NCBI GenBank assembly: GCA_965646445.1
Contig: CBFFZW010000025.1
Coordinates: forward strand, 1-52,022
Length of the DNA: 52,022 nt
Direction of reading: 5' to 3'
Origin: UBA11524 sp965646445
Lineage (GTDB): Bacteria > Bacillota > Clostridia > Christensenellales > Aristaeellaceae
Below, piece after piece: positions 1-9,743 of this stretch. Below the pieces are notes generated by a model. That model was given only the letters and a program-made list of their open reading frames with translations, was not told the origin of the DNA and did not search any database. Positions within the stretch are counted from its first letter, which is position 1; each line of letters begins with the position of its first letter. A program made the translations under genes and the position numbers.

Positions 1-126
1 GTTTTCAGCTCTGCTGAAAACATACTTTACACCTTCGCCCGACCGGGAGCCGCCGTCAGGCGGCAACCAGGGCGAAGGTGCAAAACTCGCGGAAATGGCG
101 GAGCCATTTCCGCGAAGGCGTAAGCC
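1..126 (-). repeat. hairpin-array element at the 3' flank of pgk (copy 1)
   Basis: Read on the minus strand after the pgk stop, the order is: a small hairpin (AAGGC/GCCTT), a perfect 12-bp hairpin (88-114, 3-nt loop), the linker AGTTTTG, an 11-bp outer stem (CACCTTCGCCC/GGGCGAAGGTG) enclosing an inner GCCGCC/GGCGGC hairpin, and a 9-bp hairpin at 1-21. Linkers TGGTT and TCCCGGTC form an asymmetric internal loop. The same order and linkers with different stems follow pckA at 51442-51569. The element may continue left of the window. Confidence 0.75.
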
Positions 127-1329
<1,203 letters not shown>

Positions 1330-1460
1330 GATGCACACTCCTTATGATGATTGTTTGATTGTTCTATTGCAAAAGCCCTGTGGAGGGCGTGCAATCCATC
1401 CGGGGGGCTTCGCCCCTTTTTCCGCCTCCCTTGGAGGCCGTCCGCGAGCCATGCCCCGAC
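1330..1460 (-). other. structured 5' leader of pgk
   Basis: The inferred pgk transcript has a leader of about 130 nt. It holds two G+C-rich hairpins, GCCTCC/GGGAGGC followed by GGGGC-GAA-GCCCC. An A+T-rich stretch then precedes the ribosome site. I recognise no known riboswitch. Confidence 0.45.
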
Positions 1461-1466
1461 CTTTTT

Positions 1467-1495
1467 ATCATACCACGGAAAGGCCCTTCTGGCAA
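1467..1495 (-). promoter_or_regulatory. sigma-A type promoter of pgk
   Basis: On the minus strand TTGCCA (1490-1495) is followed by a 17-bp spacer and TATGAT (1467-1472). Confidence 0.8.
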
Positions 1496-1586
1496 GGGTT
1501 TTCCAGCACTATTGACATATTCTTAACAATTTTAATGCGCAACTTTGCCCGCCCTTCGGCATAGGCTGGAACAGGAGGTGACCGCC

Positions 1587-1844
1587 ATGGTGAGCGTCAG
1601 CCCGGGAACCTGCGCGCTTTTCGCTCTTCTGCCCATGCTGCTGTGCCTGCTCTGCCGCCGGTACGACCCGAACAGGCCCAGCGGCAGAGCTCTCCAGCGG
1701 TGTGTGGCAGGGGTGCTGCTGCTATGCCTGTGGAACCTGCTCTCCCCCGTCACACTGGGGGTCAACCCGCTCTCCGCCTACGCGGCGGGCAGCCTGGGAC
1801 TGCCGGGCGTGGCGCTGCTGTATGTGCTCAAGCTCATCGGTTAA
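1587..1844 (+). CDS. bofA: BofA-like pro-sigma-K processing inhibitor
   Basis: BofA is a small membrane protein that, in Bacillus, restrains the SpoIVFB protease and so delays sigma-K activation in the mother cell. The product is 85 residues with two hydrophobic segments (about residues 9-25 and 40-55). The family-typical C-terminal half is present, with LGVNPLSAYAAGSLGLPGVA followed by a hydrophobic end. ATG at 1587 is set by AGGAGGTG 5 nt upstream. The stop TAA (1842-1844) overlaps the thiI stop from the other strand. A TTGACA at 1512-1517 has no matching -10, so the promoter is not identified. BofA proteins are short and divergent; the call rests on the C-terminal glycine/proline pattern. 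Confidence 0.8.
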   Translation: MVSVSPGTCALFALLPMLLCLLCRRYDPNRPSGRALQRCVAGVLLLCLWNLLSPVTLGVNPLSAYAAGSLGLPGVALLYVLKLIG

Positions 1845-2986
1845 ACCGTCACGACCTCGATGCCCGCCACCGCCTCGTCAATGAGGGCCTCGACATCCAG
1901 CCGTTCCTCGCCCCACAGGATTTTTTCCAGCTTGGGGTTGGTGGCAGGATGCCTGGGCGTGAAGACCGTGCAGCAGTCCTCGAAGGGCAGGGAGGACGTT
2001 TCGTAGGTGCCGATACGCTTGGCGATGTCGATGATTTCGCTCTTGTCAAAGCCGATCACCGGGCGGAACACCGGCATGTTCACCACCATGTCCGTTACGC
2101 CCAGGGCACCCATGGTCTGGCTGGCCACCTGGCCCACGCTTTCCCCGGTGATGAGGGCTTCGGCGTGCTCCTGCCGGGCCACGCGCTCGGCAATGCGCAT
2201 CATGAAGCGCCGCATGATGAGCGTCGTGTACTCCTCGGGGCATTTTTCATGAATTTCCATCTGGATGTTGGTGAATGGCACAATATGCACCCGGATGCCG
2301 CAGCAGCTCTCCGACAGGATCCGCGCCAGGTCAAGCACCTTTTCCTTGGCCCGATCGGAGGTATAGGGGTAGCTGTGGAAGTATACGGCGCTGATCTTCA
2401 CGCCGCGCTTGGCGATCATCCAGCCCGCCACGGGGCTGTCAATGCCGCCGGAAAGCAGCAGCGTCGCCCGGCCGCCGGTGCCCACGGGCATGCCGCCCAC
2501 GGCCATCTCCACCCGGACGTAGAGGTAGCACATGTCGCGGATTTCCACATTCAGCACATGCTCAGGCTCCCTGACATCCACGGACAAGCCCGGATTGCTC
2601 TGGAGAATGCGGTGCCCCATCTCTTTGCCGATGGCGGGAGAATCCAGCGGGTAGCGCTTGTCCGACCGCCGGGCCGACACCTTGAAGGTGCCCGTGAGCC
2701 CGGCCATCATGGCCACAGCCTGGGTGCAGATGGCGTCGAAGTCCTCCTTGGGCATTTCCACGGCAGGGCATACGCTGTGGACGCCGAAGACCTTCTTCAC
2801 CCGGCGCAGGCATTCCTCCCTGTCCGTAAAGTCGCTGACGAAGATACGGCCGTCGTTCAGCCACACCTTCGCGCCCAGCGGCTCCACAGCCGCCTTCACC
2901 CGCTTCACCAGCGCGCGCATAAAAACAGGGCGGTTCAGGCCCTTCAGAAAAATCTCGCCGTAGCGTACCAGCAGCAGCTCCCGCAC
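1841..2986 (-). CDS. thiI: tRNA 4-thiouridine sulfurtransferase ThiI
   Basis: ThiI adenylates U8 of tRNA and inserts sulfur taken from a cysteine desulfurase. An N-terminal ferredoxin-like/THUMP region (to about residue 160) is followed by the PP-loop SGGIDSP near residue 179. The conserved segment PVIGFDKSEIIDIA comes later, and the protein ends without the rhodanese domain of the E. coli enzyme, the short form usual in Firmicutes. GTG at 2986 is chosen because AAAGGAG lies 10 nt before it; a longer TTG start at 3010 would place that site inside the gene. The partner desulfurase is immediately upstream. It is the last gene of a long operon, ending on the bofA stop codon. Confidence 0.95.
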   Translation of the reverse strand: MRELLLVRYGEIFLKGLNRPVFMRALVKRVKAAVEPLGAKVWLNDGRIFVSDFTDREECLRRVKKVFGVHSVCPAVEMPKEDFDAICTQAVAMMAGLTGTFKVSARRSDKRYPLDSPAIGKEMGHRILQSNPGLSVDVREPEHVLNVEIRDMCYLYVRVEMAVGGMPVGTGGRATLLLSGGIDSPVAGWMIAKRGVKISAVYFHSYPYTSDRAKEKVLDLARILSESCCGIRVHIVPFTNIQMEIHEKCPEEYTTLIMRRFMMRIAERVARQEHAEALITGESVGQVASQTMGALGVTDMVVNMPVFRPVIGFDKSEIIDIAKRIGTYETSSLPFEDCCTVFTPRHPATNPKLEKILWGEERLDVEALIDEAVAGIEVVTV

Positions 2987-3025
2987 AGCCTCGTCTCTCC
3001 TTTGCTTCAATATCAGCGTCGCGCG

Positions 3026-4174
3026 CTACCTGCGCACGAATTTTTTCAGCATGTCGTAGTGCTTTTTCGCCGCCGCCACGGTGGCGTCCATGTCCTTTTC
3101 GGTCAGGCCGGGGCACAGGCTGAACCGCAGGGCGCAGTCCTTGCGCTGGGCGGAAAGGCCCATGGCCGTCAGCACCCCAGAGAACTTCTGCTTCCGGCTG
3201 GCGCAGGCGGAGCCGGCGCTGACGTAGATGCCCTCCCCCTCCAGGGCGAACAGCATGGTCTGGGAGCGCACGGGCGGCAGGCTCACATTCAGGATGTGGG
3301 GCGCGCAGGCGGGGCTGTCGATGGCGGGGCCGTTGAGCTCCGCCTGGGGAATCGCTTCCCGCAGCCCCTGCCACAGCCGGCGCTTCAGGGCCATCATGGC
3401 CTCCGCCGCGCCCTCGGGGTAGGTGCACACCGCTTCCCCCAGACCGATGATGCCCACGGTATTCTCCGTGCCGGAGCGGTAGCCATCCTCCTGTCCACCG
3501 CCGAAGACGATGGGCACGATCCTGTGCTCCTTCGCCGCGATCAGCCCGCCGATACCCTTGCAGGCGTGAATCTTGTGCCCGCTGAAGGCGTAGGACTGGA
3601 TGCCTAGGCCGTTGAAGTCCATGGGCAGGCGAAGAAAGCCCTGCACGCCGTCCACATGAATGGCGGCCTCCGGGCAGAGCCAATCCCGCAGCCGCGCCAC
3701 CTCGCCGATGGGCTGGATGGCGCCGCTTTCGTTGTTCACCTGCATCACGCAGATCAGCCGGACGGTATCGTCCAGCATGCTTTCAAGGGCCGTCAAGTCC
3801 AGGATGCCCTCCGCCGTGACGGGGATCAGCGCCGTCTGATGACCCAGCCGCTCAATCTCCGGCGCGCAGGCCAGCACCGCCGGATGCTCCACGGACAGCA
3901 GCAGCACCTTCCCCGGCTTGCGCACCGTGCGCAGGTGGCCCAGGATGGCGATGTTGTCCGCCTCCGTGCCACCTGAGGTGAAGATCAGCCGCTGACCGGA
4001 AGCGCCCGCCGCCTTCAGGCAAGCCTCCCGGACGGCGGACATGCGCTTTTCCGTCTCCAGGGCGGGCCTGTACAGGGAGGACGGATTGTGCCAGCCCTCC
4101 GTCAGCGCCTCGCTCATGGCGCGAACCACCGCCTCGGAAGGCCGGGTGGTGGCGCTGTTGTCAAGGTAGATCAC
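3026..4174 (-). CDS. cysteine desulfurase (IscS/NifS class V, ThiI partner)
   Basis: This PLP enzyme converts cysteine to alanine and a protein-bound persulfide. It has 382 residues, with N-terminal YLDNSATT, the PLP-binding lysine K201 in SGHKIH, and the persulfide cysteine C324 in SAGSACASR. Because it sits directly before thiI, it most likely supplies sulfur for tRNA 4-thiouridine, like Bacillus NifZ; this is inferred from position. The start is GTG at 4174 with AGGAG 6 nt upstream, only 3 nt after the preceding stop. A general Fe-S cluster role cannot be excluded. Confidence 0.93.
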   Translation of the reverse strand: MIYLDNSATTRPSEAVVRAMSEALTEGWHNPSSLYRPALETEKRMSAVREACLKAAGASGQRLIFTSGGTEADNIAILGHLRTVRKPGKVLLLSVEHPAVLACAPEIERLGHQTALIPVTAEGILDLTALESMLDDTVRLICVMQVNNESGAIQPIGEVARLRDWLCPEAAIHVDGVQGFLRLPMDFNGLGIQSYAFSGHKIHACKGIGGLIAAKEHRIVPIVFGGGQEDGYRSGTENTVGIIGLGEAVCTYPEGAAEAMMALKRRLWQGLREAIPQAELNGPAIDSPACAPHILNVSLPPVRSQTMLFALEGEGIYVSAGSACASRKQKFSGVLTAMGLSAQRKDCALRFSLCPGLTEKDMDATVAAAKKHYDMLKKFVRR

Positions 4175-4177
4175 GGC

Positions 4178-4708
4178 TTACTCCTGCCAGCTGCCCCGGG
4201 GAAGGAACTGCTTGATGTACTGCACCATTTCCTCGCTGGGCTCAATGATGATGACCCGCTTGCTGCTTTCCTTCTGGAAGTAGAAGTAATACAGCTCCTG
4301 GCCGCGGTTGAGGAACCAGTTGTCCTTGCGCACGCCGGGCATCGAGATATACCGCTGGAAGGCGGGGCTGTTCACCTTGCCGAAGGCGTCCACCCGGGAA
4401 ACCTTCAGGCTGCCCAGGCTCTTGCGCTTCTTGTTGTTGTACACCTTGGCGAAGTCCATATCGCCGTTGGTGAAGGTATACTCATACTCCGTGCGCAGCC
4501 GATCCCGGAACAGGAACAGATACACCGCGCCGCCGATGAAAATCAGCGTGATAATCAGCAGCTGCACCGAAAACTGCATCAGCAGCACCTGCAGGTAGAA
4601 CATGCCCATGATGGCCATCAGCACCATCGCCACCATGGACAGGGCAAACAGCACCTCATTGACGCCCTTGTTGCGCTTGACGATGACCTCTTCCATAAAA
4701 CGATCCAT
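4178..4708 (-). CDS. small two-TM membrane protein, DUF6106-like
   Basis: The function is unknown. The 176-residue protein begins MDRFMEEVIVKR, then has two membrane segments (about residues 18-40 and 45-66). A soluble C-terminal region rich in basic and aromatic residues follows (FAKVYNNKKRKSLGSL, then YYFYFQKESSKRVI). The resemblance to the clostridial DUF6106 group is from memory of its N-terminal pattern. ATG at 4708 has GGAGGG 7 nt upstream; a longer version from 4729 lacks a ribosome site. It lies 3 nt before the cysteine desulfurase, in the same operon. Confidence 0.7.
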   Translation of the reverse strand: MDRFMEEVIVKRNKGVNEVLFALSMVAMVLMAIMGMFYLQVLLMQFSVQLLIITLIFIGGAVYLFLFRDRLRTEYEYTFTNGDMDFAKVYNNKKRKSLGSLKVSRVDAFGKVNSPAFQRYISMPGVRKDNWFLNRGQELYYFYFQKESSKRVIIIEPSEEMVQYIKQFLPRGSWQE

Positions 4709-4752
4709 GCGGTATCCCTCCGTTGTCATTTGATTGGCTTCCCTTGCGGAAG

Positions 4753-5211
4753 CTAAGGATTACAGAAAATGTAGGCCAGAGCGGTCATGATGCCGATCAC
4801 CGCGCCGCCGGCCACCTCCAGATGGGTATGCCCCACCAGCTCCTTAAGGTTCTCGTCGGAGATGGGCTCACCGTTGATGATGACCTTGCGGATGATCTCG
4901 TTGAGCACCTGTCCCTGCTTGCCCGTCTCCCGGCGAACGCCGGTGGCGTCGTACATCACGATGGTTGTAATGCAGAAGCTGAGGGCGAACGCCGCCGTAC
5001 CGAAGCCCAGCGTGGAGCCGATGATGATGGTCAGCGACACCATCAGCGCCGTATGGGAGGACGGCATTCCGCCGCTGTCCAGGAAGCGCCGCCAGTTCAG
5101 CTTGTGCTCCACCAGATAATATGTTGGAATTTTCATTGCCTGGGCGACAAACCAGGCCGTCAGCGCGCACAGCAGCACCCGGTTTGTCAAGATTTCTCCC
5201 AACTCGTGCAC
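4753..5211 (-). CDS. divergent PAP2-family membrane protein (YuiD-like)
   Basis: The 152-residue protein has four to five hydrophobic segments. It carries the motif SGGMPSSHTALMVSL near residues 46-60, which corresponds to the PSGH-like phosphatase signature of PAP2 enzymes. The late YDATGVRRETGKQ segment is typical of the divergent PAP2/DUF212 group. A lipid-phosphate phosphatase role is plausible but unproven. It follows ispA, so action on prenyl or undecaprenyl phosphates is a reasonable guess from context. GTG at 5211 is preceded by AAGGAGG 7 nt upstream. In many clostridia dxs occupies this place after ispA. Confidence 0.85.
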   Translation of the reverse strand: MHELGEILTNRVLLCALTAWFVAQAMKIPTYYLVEHKLNWRRFLDSGGMPSSHTALMVSLTIIIGSTLGFGTAAFALSFCITTIVMYDATGVRRETGKQGQVLNEIIRKVIINGEPISDENLKELVGHTHLEVAGGAVIGIMTALAYIFCNP

Positions 5212-5245
5212 GCTACCGCCTCCTTTCCTTCACAGCTGTTCTGTA

Positions 5246-6121
5246 TCATTGTACCCGCACCAGGGTACTTTGCGCAAGGTCTTTGAAAAATTTGTTGCCG
5301 TCACCGAAGGCGGATAGGCATGCCGCCGCCTGCCGGATGTGCTCGGCGGCGTCTTTCCGTGTCTGTTCCGTGCCGACGGCAGCCACCCAGGTCAGCTTGC
5401 CCAGGGCCGCGTCCATGCCGGTTCGCTTGCCCATGAGCGCCGCGTCGCCCTCCACATCCAGCAGATCGTCCACCATCTGAAAGGCCATGCCCAGGTGGAA
5501 GCCGTAGTCGATGCCCGCCCGCACCAGGTCGTCCGCCGCCCCGGCCAGGAGCAGCCCCGCCTCCATGGGCGCGGTGAGCAGATCCGCCGTCTTGTGGGCA
5601 TGGATGTAGCGCACCCGTGCCAGGGTCGGCTCGCTTCCCTCTTCGGTCACGTCCACGGTCTGCCCCGCGATCATCCCCGTGACGCCGCAGCGCCGCGCGA
5701 TGGCCTCCGCCGCCCGGGCCCCCTTCATGTCCTGCCGTGCGCAGGCCGCCCGGAGCATCACCTCCATGGCCGCCGACAGCAGTCCGTCCCCCGCCAGGAT
5801 GGCCACGTCCTCCCCGAAGACCCGGTGATTCGTGGGCTTGCCCCGGCGAAGATCGTCGTTGTCCATGGCGGGCAGGTCATCGTGGATCAGGCTGTAGGTA
5901 TGGATCATCTCCAGCGCGCAGGCATAGGGCAGGGCTTCCGCCGCGTCGCCCCCGGCCAGCTCGCAGGCCGCCAGCAGCAACACCGGCCGAAGGCGCTTCC
6001 CCCCCGCCGTCAGGGAATATTCCATGGCGGCCAGCAGACGCTGCGGGATGTCCCCCAGGGCGCGCAGGGCCGCCGTCAGCCCGTCCTCCACCATGGCCTG
6101 ATAGGCCGCGTAGGTTCTCAT
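5246..6121 (-). CDS. ispA: polyprenyl (farnesyl/geranyl) diphosphate synthase
   Basis: This prenyl transferase condenses isopentenyl diphosphate with allylic diphosphates. GKRLRP is near residue 41, the first aspartate-rich motif DDLPAMD is at 81-87, and the second (DDLLD) is at 218-222. The 291 residues fit a short-chain synthase. The two small residues before the first motif are not enough to fix product length. Its ATG overlaps the xseB stop (ATGA), so translation is probably coupled. Confidence 0.95.
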   Translation of the reverse strand: MRTYAAYQAMVEDGLTAALRALGDIPQRLLAAMEYSLTAGGKRLRPVLLLAACELAGGDAAEALPYACALEMIHTYSLIHDDLPAMDNDDLRRGKPTNHRVFGEDVAILAGDGLLSAAMEVMLRAACARQDMKGARAAEAIARRCGVTGMIAGQTVDVTEEGSEPTLARVRYIHAHKTADLLTAPMEAGLLLAGAADDLVRAGIDYGFHLGMAFQMVDDLLDVEGDAALMGKRTGMDAALGKLTWVAAVGTEQTRKDAAEHIRQAAACLSAFGDGNKFFKDLAQSTLVRVQ

Positions 6122-6351
6122 ACGTCCTCCTCCAGAGGAACTTCCTCCTCGCCCTCGGGCCCCCGGCGCAGAACCGTCAGCCGCTGCTGGGCGCTTTGCA
6201 GCTCCTTCTCCATGGCCGCGATCATGCCGACGCCTTCCTCATAGCGCTTCAGGGATTCCCCCAGCGGCAGGCTCTCGCTCTCCATCTCCTGAATGAGCGC
6301 CTCCACCGCCGCCAGCTTTTCCTCAAATGTCCTGCTCTTTTTCGTGGCCAT
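6118..6351 (-). CDS. xseB: exodeoxyribonuclease VII small subunit
   Basis: XseB binds along the extended coiled coil of XseA to form the single-strand-specific exonuclease VII. It is 77 residues with the standard pattern TFEEKLAAVEALIQEME, then SLPLGESLKRYEEGV, and an acidic tail. ATG at 6351 has GAGGAGGAG upstream and lies 29 bp inside the 3' end of xseA. A longer reading from 6390 lacks a ribosome site. Confidence 0.95.
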   Translation of the reverse strand: MATKKSRTFEEKLAAVEALIQEMESESLPLGESLKRYEEGVGMIAAMEKELQSAQQRLTVLRRGPEGEEEVPLEEDV

Positions 6352-7612
6352 GGTTCTCCTCCTCACACCGCACCCTGATCGCGCCGTCATGGAAACGCAC
6401 CGTCAGAGCCGGTCTTGTTATGGCGGCCCAGCGGGTCGAAATCACCGTATCGCCGTCCGTGACCAGCGCGTAGCCCCGCTCCAGCACCCGCTGGGGGTTC
6501 AGGGCTTCCAGCCGCGCCCGGTTGCGCTGAAGCCGGGCCTGCTCCCGCTGAAGGCGAACCTCCGCCAGGTGATCCAGCCGAAGGCGAGCCTCCGCCAAAC
6601 GTCGGGGCCAAGGCGCCATTTGACCTGAAACAGCCTTGTCCAGAGCGGCGGACAGCAGCGCCAGGCGACGCTGAACATCCATCAAGCGCCTTTCCGGGCC
6701 CGTTTGTTCCAGACGGCGGCGCAGCACGGCCAGACGGCCGGTCAGCCCCTCAAGATACAGCCGCGTCGCCTGATCCATGTGATGCCGCAGCATCCGCAAT
6801 CCGTCCAGCAGCTCCGCCCGGTCAGGCACGGCCAGCTCCGCCGCGTTGGACGGCGTGGACGCCCGGACATCCGCCGCGAAATCCGCGATGGTGAAATCCG
6901 TCTCATGCCCCACGGCGGAAATAACGGGCACCGGACTGTCCGCGATGGCCCGAGCCACAATCTCCTCATTGAAGGCCCACAAATCCTCCATGGAGCCGCC
7001 GCCCCGCCCGGTGATGATGACCTCCACCCCCGGCACCGTGCCGGCCCTGCGGATGGCCGCCGCGATCTCCTCCGCCGCGCCCTCGCCCTGCACCCGAACA
7101 GGCAGCAGAACCAGCGGCACACCGGGATCACGCCCCGCCGACACCCGCCGGATGTCCTGCAAGACCGCCCCCGTCCGCGACGTCACCACCGCGATGCGCT
7201 TTGGCCGCAGGGGCAGCGGACGCTTCCGCCCGGCATCGAACAGACCCTCGGCGGCCAGCTTCGCCTTCAGCGCCTCAAACTGCTGGTACAGCCCGCCCAC
7301 GCCGTCAGGGCGCATGGCCTCGGCGTAGAACTGGTAGGCCCCGGTCTGGGGATACAGGCTCACGCTGCCGGAAAGCACCACCGCCATGCCATCCCGCGGG
7401 CGCAGGCTCATGCGCATGGCGTTCTGCCGGAACATCACGCAGGCAATCCGCGCCTGGTCGTCCTTGAGGGTGAAGTACCAGTGGCCCGAGGTGTGGGCCT
7501 TGAAGTTGCTGATCTCCCCGCGGATGCGCAGGCTGCGCAGCATGGGATCCGCCGCCAGGGAGCGGCGCACATACTCGTTCAGGTCGCTGACCTGCAAAAT
7601 CCATTCAGGCAC
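6323..7612 (-). CDS. xseA: exodeoxyribonuclease VII large subunit
   Basis: XseA is the catalytic subunit of exonuclease VII, which degrades single-stranded DNA from both ends. At 429 residues it has the N-terminal OB-fold (VSDLNEYVRR, IRGEISNFK, SGHWYFTLKDD), then the catalytic region with GRGGGSMEDLWAFN and SAVGHETDFTI. A long helical region comes before a short beta tail. GTG at 7612 begins one base after the folD stop; the ribosome site is weak, so coupling to folD is likely. Confidence 0.96.
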   Translation of the reverse strand: MPEWILQVSDLNEYVRRSLAADPMLRSLRIRGEISNFKAHTSGHWYFTLKDDQARIACVMFRQNAMRMSLRPRDGMAVVLSGSVSLYPQTGAYQFYAEAMRPDGVGGLYQQFEALKAKLAAEGLFDAGRKRPLPLRPKRIAVVTSRTGAVLQDIRRVSAGRDPGVPLVLLPVRVQGEGAAEEIAAAIRRAGTVPGVEVIITGRGGGSMEDLWAFNEEIVARAIADSPVPVISAVGHETDFTIADFAADVRASTPSNAAELAVPDRAELLDGLRMLRHHMDQATRLYLEGLTGRLAVLRRRLEQTGPERRLMDVQRRLALLSAALDKAVSGQMAPWPRRLAEARLRLDHLAEVRLQREQARLQRNRARLEALNPQRVLERGYALVTDGDTVISTRWAAITRPALTVRFHDGAIRVRCEEENHGHEKEQDI

Positions 7613-7613
7613 C

Positions 7614-8462
7614 TTACACGCCCGCTCTTTCCGCGGCTTCCACCGTGTTTTCCAGCAGCATGGCGATGGTCATCCGGCCCACGCCGCCGGGCACCGGGGT
7701 GATCCACCCGGCCACGTCCTTCACCGCGTCATAATCGACGTCGCCCACCACCTTGCCGTCCACACGGTTGATGCCCACGTCAATGACCACGGCGCCGGAC
7801 TTCACCATGTCAGCGGTGATGAACCGCGCCTTGCCCACGGCGGCCACCAGGATGTCCGCCCGGCGGGTATGGGCCGCCAGATCCCGCGTCCTGCTGTGGC
7901 ACATGGTCACGGTGCAGTCCTGCTGGAGCAGCAGCATGGCCATGGGCTTGCCCACAATGTTGCTGCGGCCCACCACCACGGCCTCCTTGCCCCGGAGGTC
8001 AATGCCCGTGCGGCGGATCATCGCCAGGGCCCCCTTGGGGGTGCAGGCCACCACGCCGGGCAGGCCGTTGAGCAGCCGCCCCGCGTTCTGGATATGGAAG
8101 CCGTCCACATCCTTCTCCGGGGTGATGGCGGCCAGGGCGGCGGCCTCGTCCAGGTGCGCGGGCAGGGGCAGCTGCACCAGGATGCCGTGGATGCGGGCAT
8201 CCTCGTTCAGTTCCCGGATGCGGCTTTCCAGCGCCGCCTGATCCGTGTCCTCCGGCAGGCGGATGGTCAGGGAATACATGCCCGCCTTCTCACAGGCGAT
8301 ACCCTTGTTGCGCACATAAATCTGACTGGCGGGATCCTCTCCCACCAGAATCACCGCCAGACCCGGGGTGATCCCCCGAGCCTTCAGCGCCTCCACGCGG
8401 ACGGCGATTTCCGCCCGCAGGGTCTCCGACATCACTTTTCCATCAAGAATCTGCGCCGCCAT
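7614..8462 (-). CDS. folD: bifunctional methylene-THF dehydrogenase / cyclohydrolase
   Basis: FolD interconverts methylene-, methenyl- and formyl-tetrahydrofolate with NADP. The 282 residues carry the catalytic Y49 and K53 in SQIYVRNK, the QLPLP segment, and the nucleotide-binding GRSNIVGKPMA stretch. The C-terminal TPVPGGVGRMTIAML signature is also complete. ATG at 8462 overlaps the end of the upstream GNAT gene by 20 bp and has AGGAGG within that gene. Confidence 0.97.
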   Translation of the reverse strand: MAAQILDGKVMSETLRAEIAVRVEALKARGITPGLAVILVGEDPASQIYVRNKGIACEKAGMYSLTIRLPEDTDQAALESRIRELNEDARIHGILVQLPLPAHLDEAAALAAITPEKDVDGFHIQNAGRLLNGLPGVVACTPKGALAMIRRTGIDLRGKEAVVVGRSNIVGKPMAMLLLQQDCTVTMCHSRTRDLAAHTRRADILVAAVGKARFITADMVKSGAVVIDVGINRVDGKVVGDVDYDAVKDVAGWITPVPGGVGRMTIAMLLENTVEAAERAGV

Positions 8463-9315
8463 GGCTCCTGCCTCCTATCACTTTGGTGTAACCGTGGTAA
8501 ACCCCATTGATGGTGAAGCCCATCGACCGCAGCAGCGGTATTTTCCGCCGCTCGGCAAAGTAGATCAGATGACGCCGTCCCCGCGCTTGGGCATCCAGCA
8601 GGCATGCCGTCAGCAGCAGGCGGCAGAGGTTCTCGTCCTCCGCGCCATCCAGGCCGAAAAGCTCCGGCAGTCCGCTGTCATCCAGCACATAGGCAGCCGC
8701 CAGAGGCTCGCCGTCCCGCCGGTACAGGAACAGCCGCCAGCGCTCCCAGGCCGCCTGAATGCGGTCGGAGGTCCAGAACATGGGCGTTCCGTCATGCAGG
8801 CGGCGGAAGTCCGGGAAGGTCTCCCGCGTCACCCGCTCCACATGAGGGGCGTCGGACATCAACACTCCGCCGTCCAGATGGAACACCGTGTCCGTCAGCT
8901 CATCCTCCAGGGTGAAGCCGTTCTCCTCCGCCCATCGGCAGGCCGCCCGGTTCTCCCCGGGAAAGCCCAGGGACAGGGTGAAGCCTGGTTGCTTCGCCGC
9001 CGCATACGCCTCAAAGGCCGCTAGCGTCTCCGCCGTCCGGCTCTCCGTGAGGAAGGAGCAGCACCCGGCATAGCCCTCCTCCGGCAGGACGTACCAGTGG
9101 ATCCAGCCCGTTGCCCGGCCGTCCGCCCAGGCCAGGAGGATTTCCTCATCCGGGCGGATGATGCCCTCCCGCGCCCGGCGAATAAAGTCCTGCCGGGTCT
9201 TCACGCCGTCGGTATAGGTGGGATAGCTGGAGCGGGATCTGTCCGCCGCCAGCCCCCAGGCCCAGTCGATCAGGGGATCGAAGTCCCCTGCCCCCTGGGG
9301 AATCAGTGTCAGCAT
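8443..9315 (-). CDS. tandem-domain GNAT-like acetyltransferase
   Basis: The 290-residue protein looks like two GNAT-type halves (about 1-150 and 155-290). The first half has a beta hairpin and the ENRAACRWAEENGF pattern. The second has AAAYVLDDSGLPELFGLDGA, a long helix LCRLLLTACLLDAQARG, and SMGFTINGVYHGYTKV. The substrate is unknown. ATG at 9315 follows GGGAGG; a longer frame from 9369 has no support. It overlaps the upstream GNAT gene by 7 bp. Confidence 0.75.
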   Translation of the reverse strand: MLTLIPQGAGDFDPLIDWAWGLAADRSRSSYPTYTDGVKTRQDFIRRAREGIIRPDEEILLAWADGRATGWIHWYVLPEEGYAGCCSFLTESRTAETLAAFEAYAAAKQPGFTLSLGFPGENRAACRWAEENGFTLEDELTDTVFHLDGGVLMSDAPHVERVTRETFPDFRRLHDGTPMFWTSDRIQAAWERWRLFLYRRDGEPLAAAYVLDDSGLPELFGLDGAEDENLCRLLLTACLLDAQARGRRHLIYFAERRKIPLLRSMGFTINGVYHGYTKVIGGRSHGGADS

Positions 9316-9743
9316 GGCGCATCCTCCCAGGCCATCAAGCGGCCCAGCGGCAGGCTGAAGCCCAGGCAAACGTACATGTCCCGGTCGCAGTCGGCGCAGC
9401 CCACCGTCAGGCTGCCGACGCCGCTTTGCTGCCGGGCGAAGCGCACCAAGCCCCGCGCCAACCCGCGATGGCGGAATTCCGGGCGGATGTAGAAGTCCTC
9501 CAGCACGCCGCTGGGCTGATAGTTGAAGGTGGAGAACCCTCGCGTCACCGAGCAGATGCCCGCCAGCACGCCCTCCGCCTCACAGCCATAAAAGGTGATG
9601 CTTCCCCGCCGGATGGCCTCCCGCAGCCGTTCGGCATCCGCTGATGTCGGGGCAGCCTCGCCAATGGCCGCCTTGTAGGCCGCGTGCAGCGGGAGCAGGG
9701 CGGGCATGTCCTCCGCCGTCAGCACCCGAAAGGCCGCTGTCAT
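9309..9743 (-). CDS. GNAT-family N-acetyltransferase
   Basis: This 144-residue single-domain GNAT has the acetyl-CoA-binding motif A region LEDFYIRPEFRHRGLARGL (about 81-99), which holds the R-x-x-G-x-A core, and a C-terminal YVCLGFSLP motif B. The substrate cannot be told. The ATG at 9743 overlaps the preceding stop (ATGA), with AGGAGG a few bases before. RimI, the usual partner of TsaD, is also a GNAT, so a link with the upstream TsaD-like gene is conceivable but unproven. Confidence 0.85.
   Translation of the reverse strand: MTAAFRVLTAEDMPALLPLHAAYKAAIGEAAPTSADAERLREAIRRGSITFYGCEAEGVLAGICSVTRGFSTFNYQPSGVLEDFYIRPEFRHRGLARGLVRFARQQSGVGSLTVGCADCDRDMYVCLGFSLPLGRLMAWEDAPC

Noticed and set aside
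1512..1540. TTGACA at 1512-1517 as a bofA promoter
   Set aside because: No -10 hexamer at 16-18 bp, and no convincing sporulation-sigma match was found in the surrounding bases.
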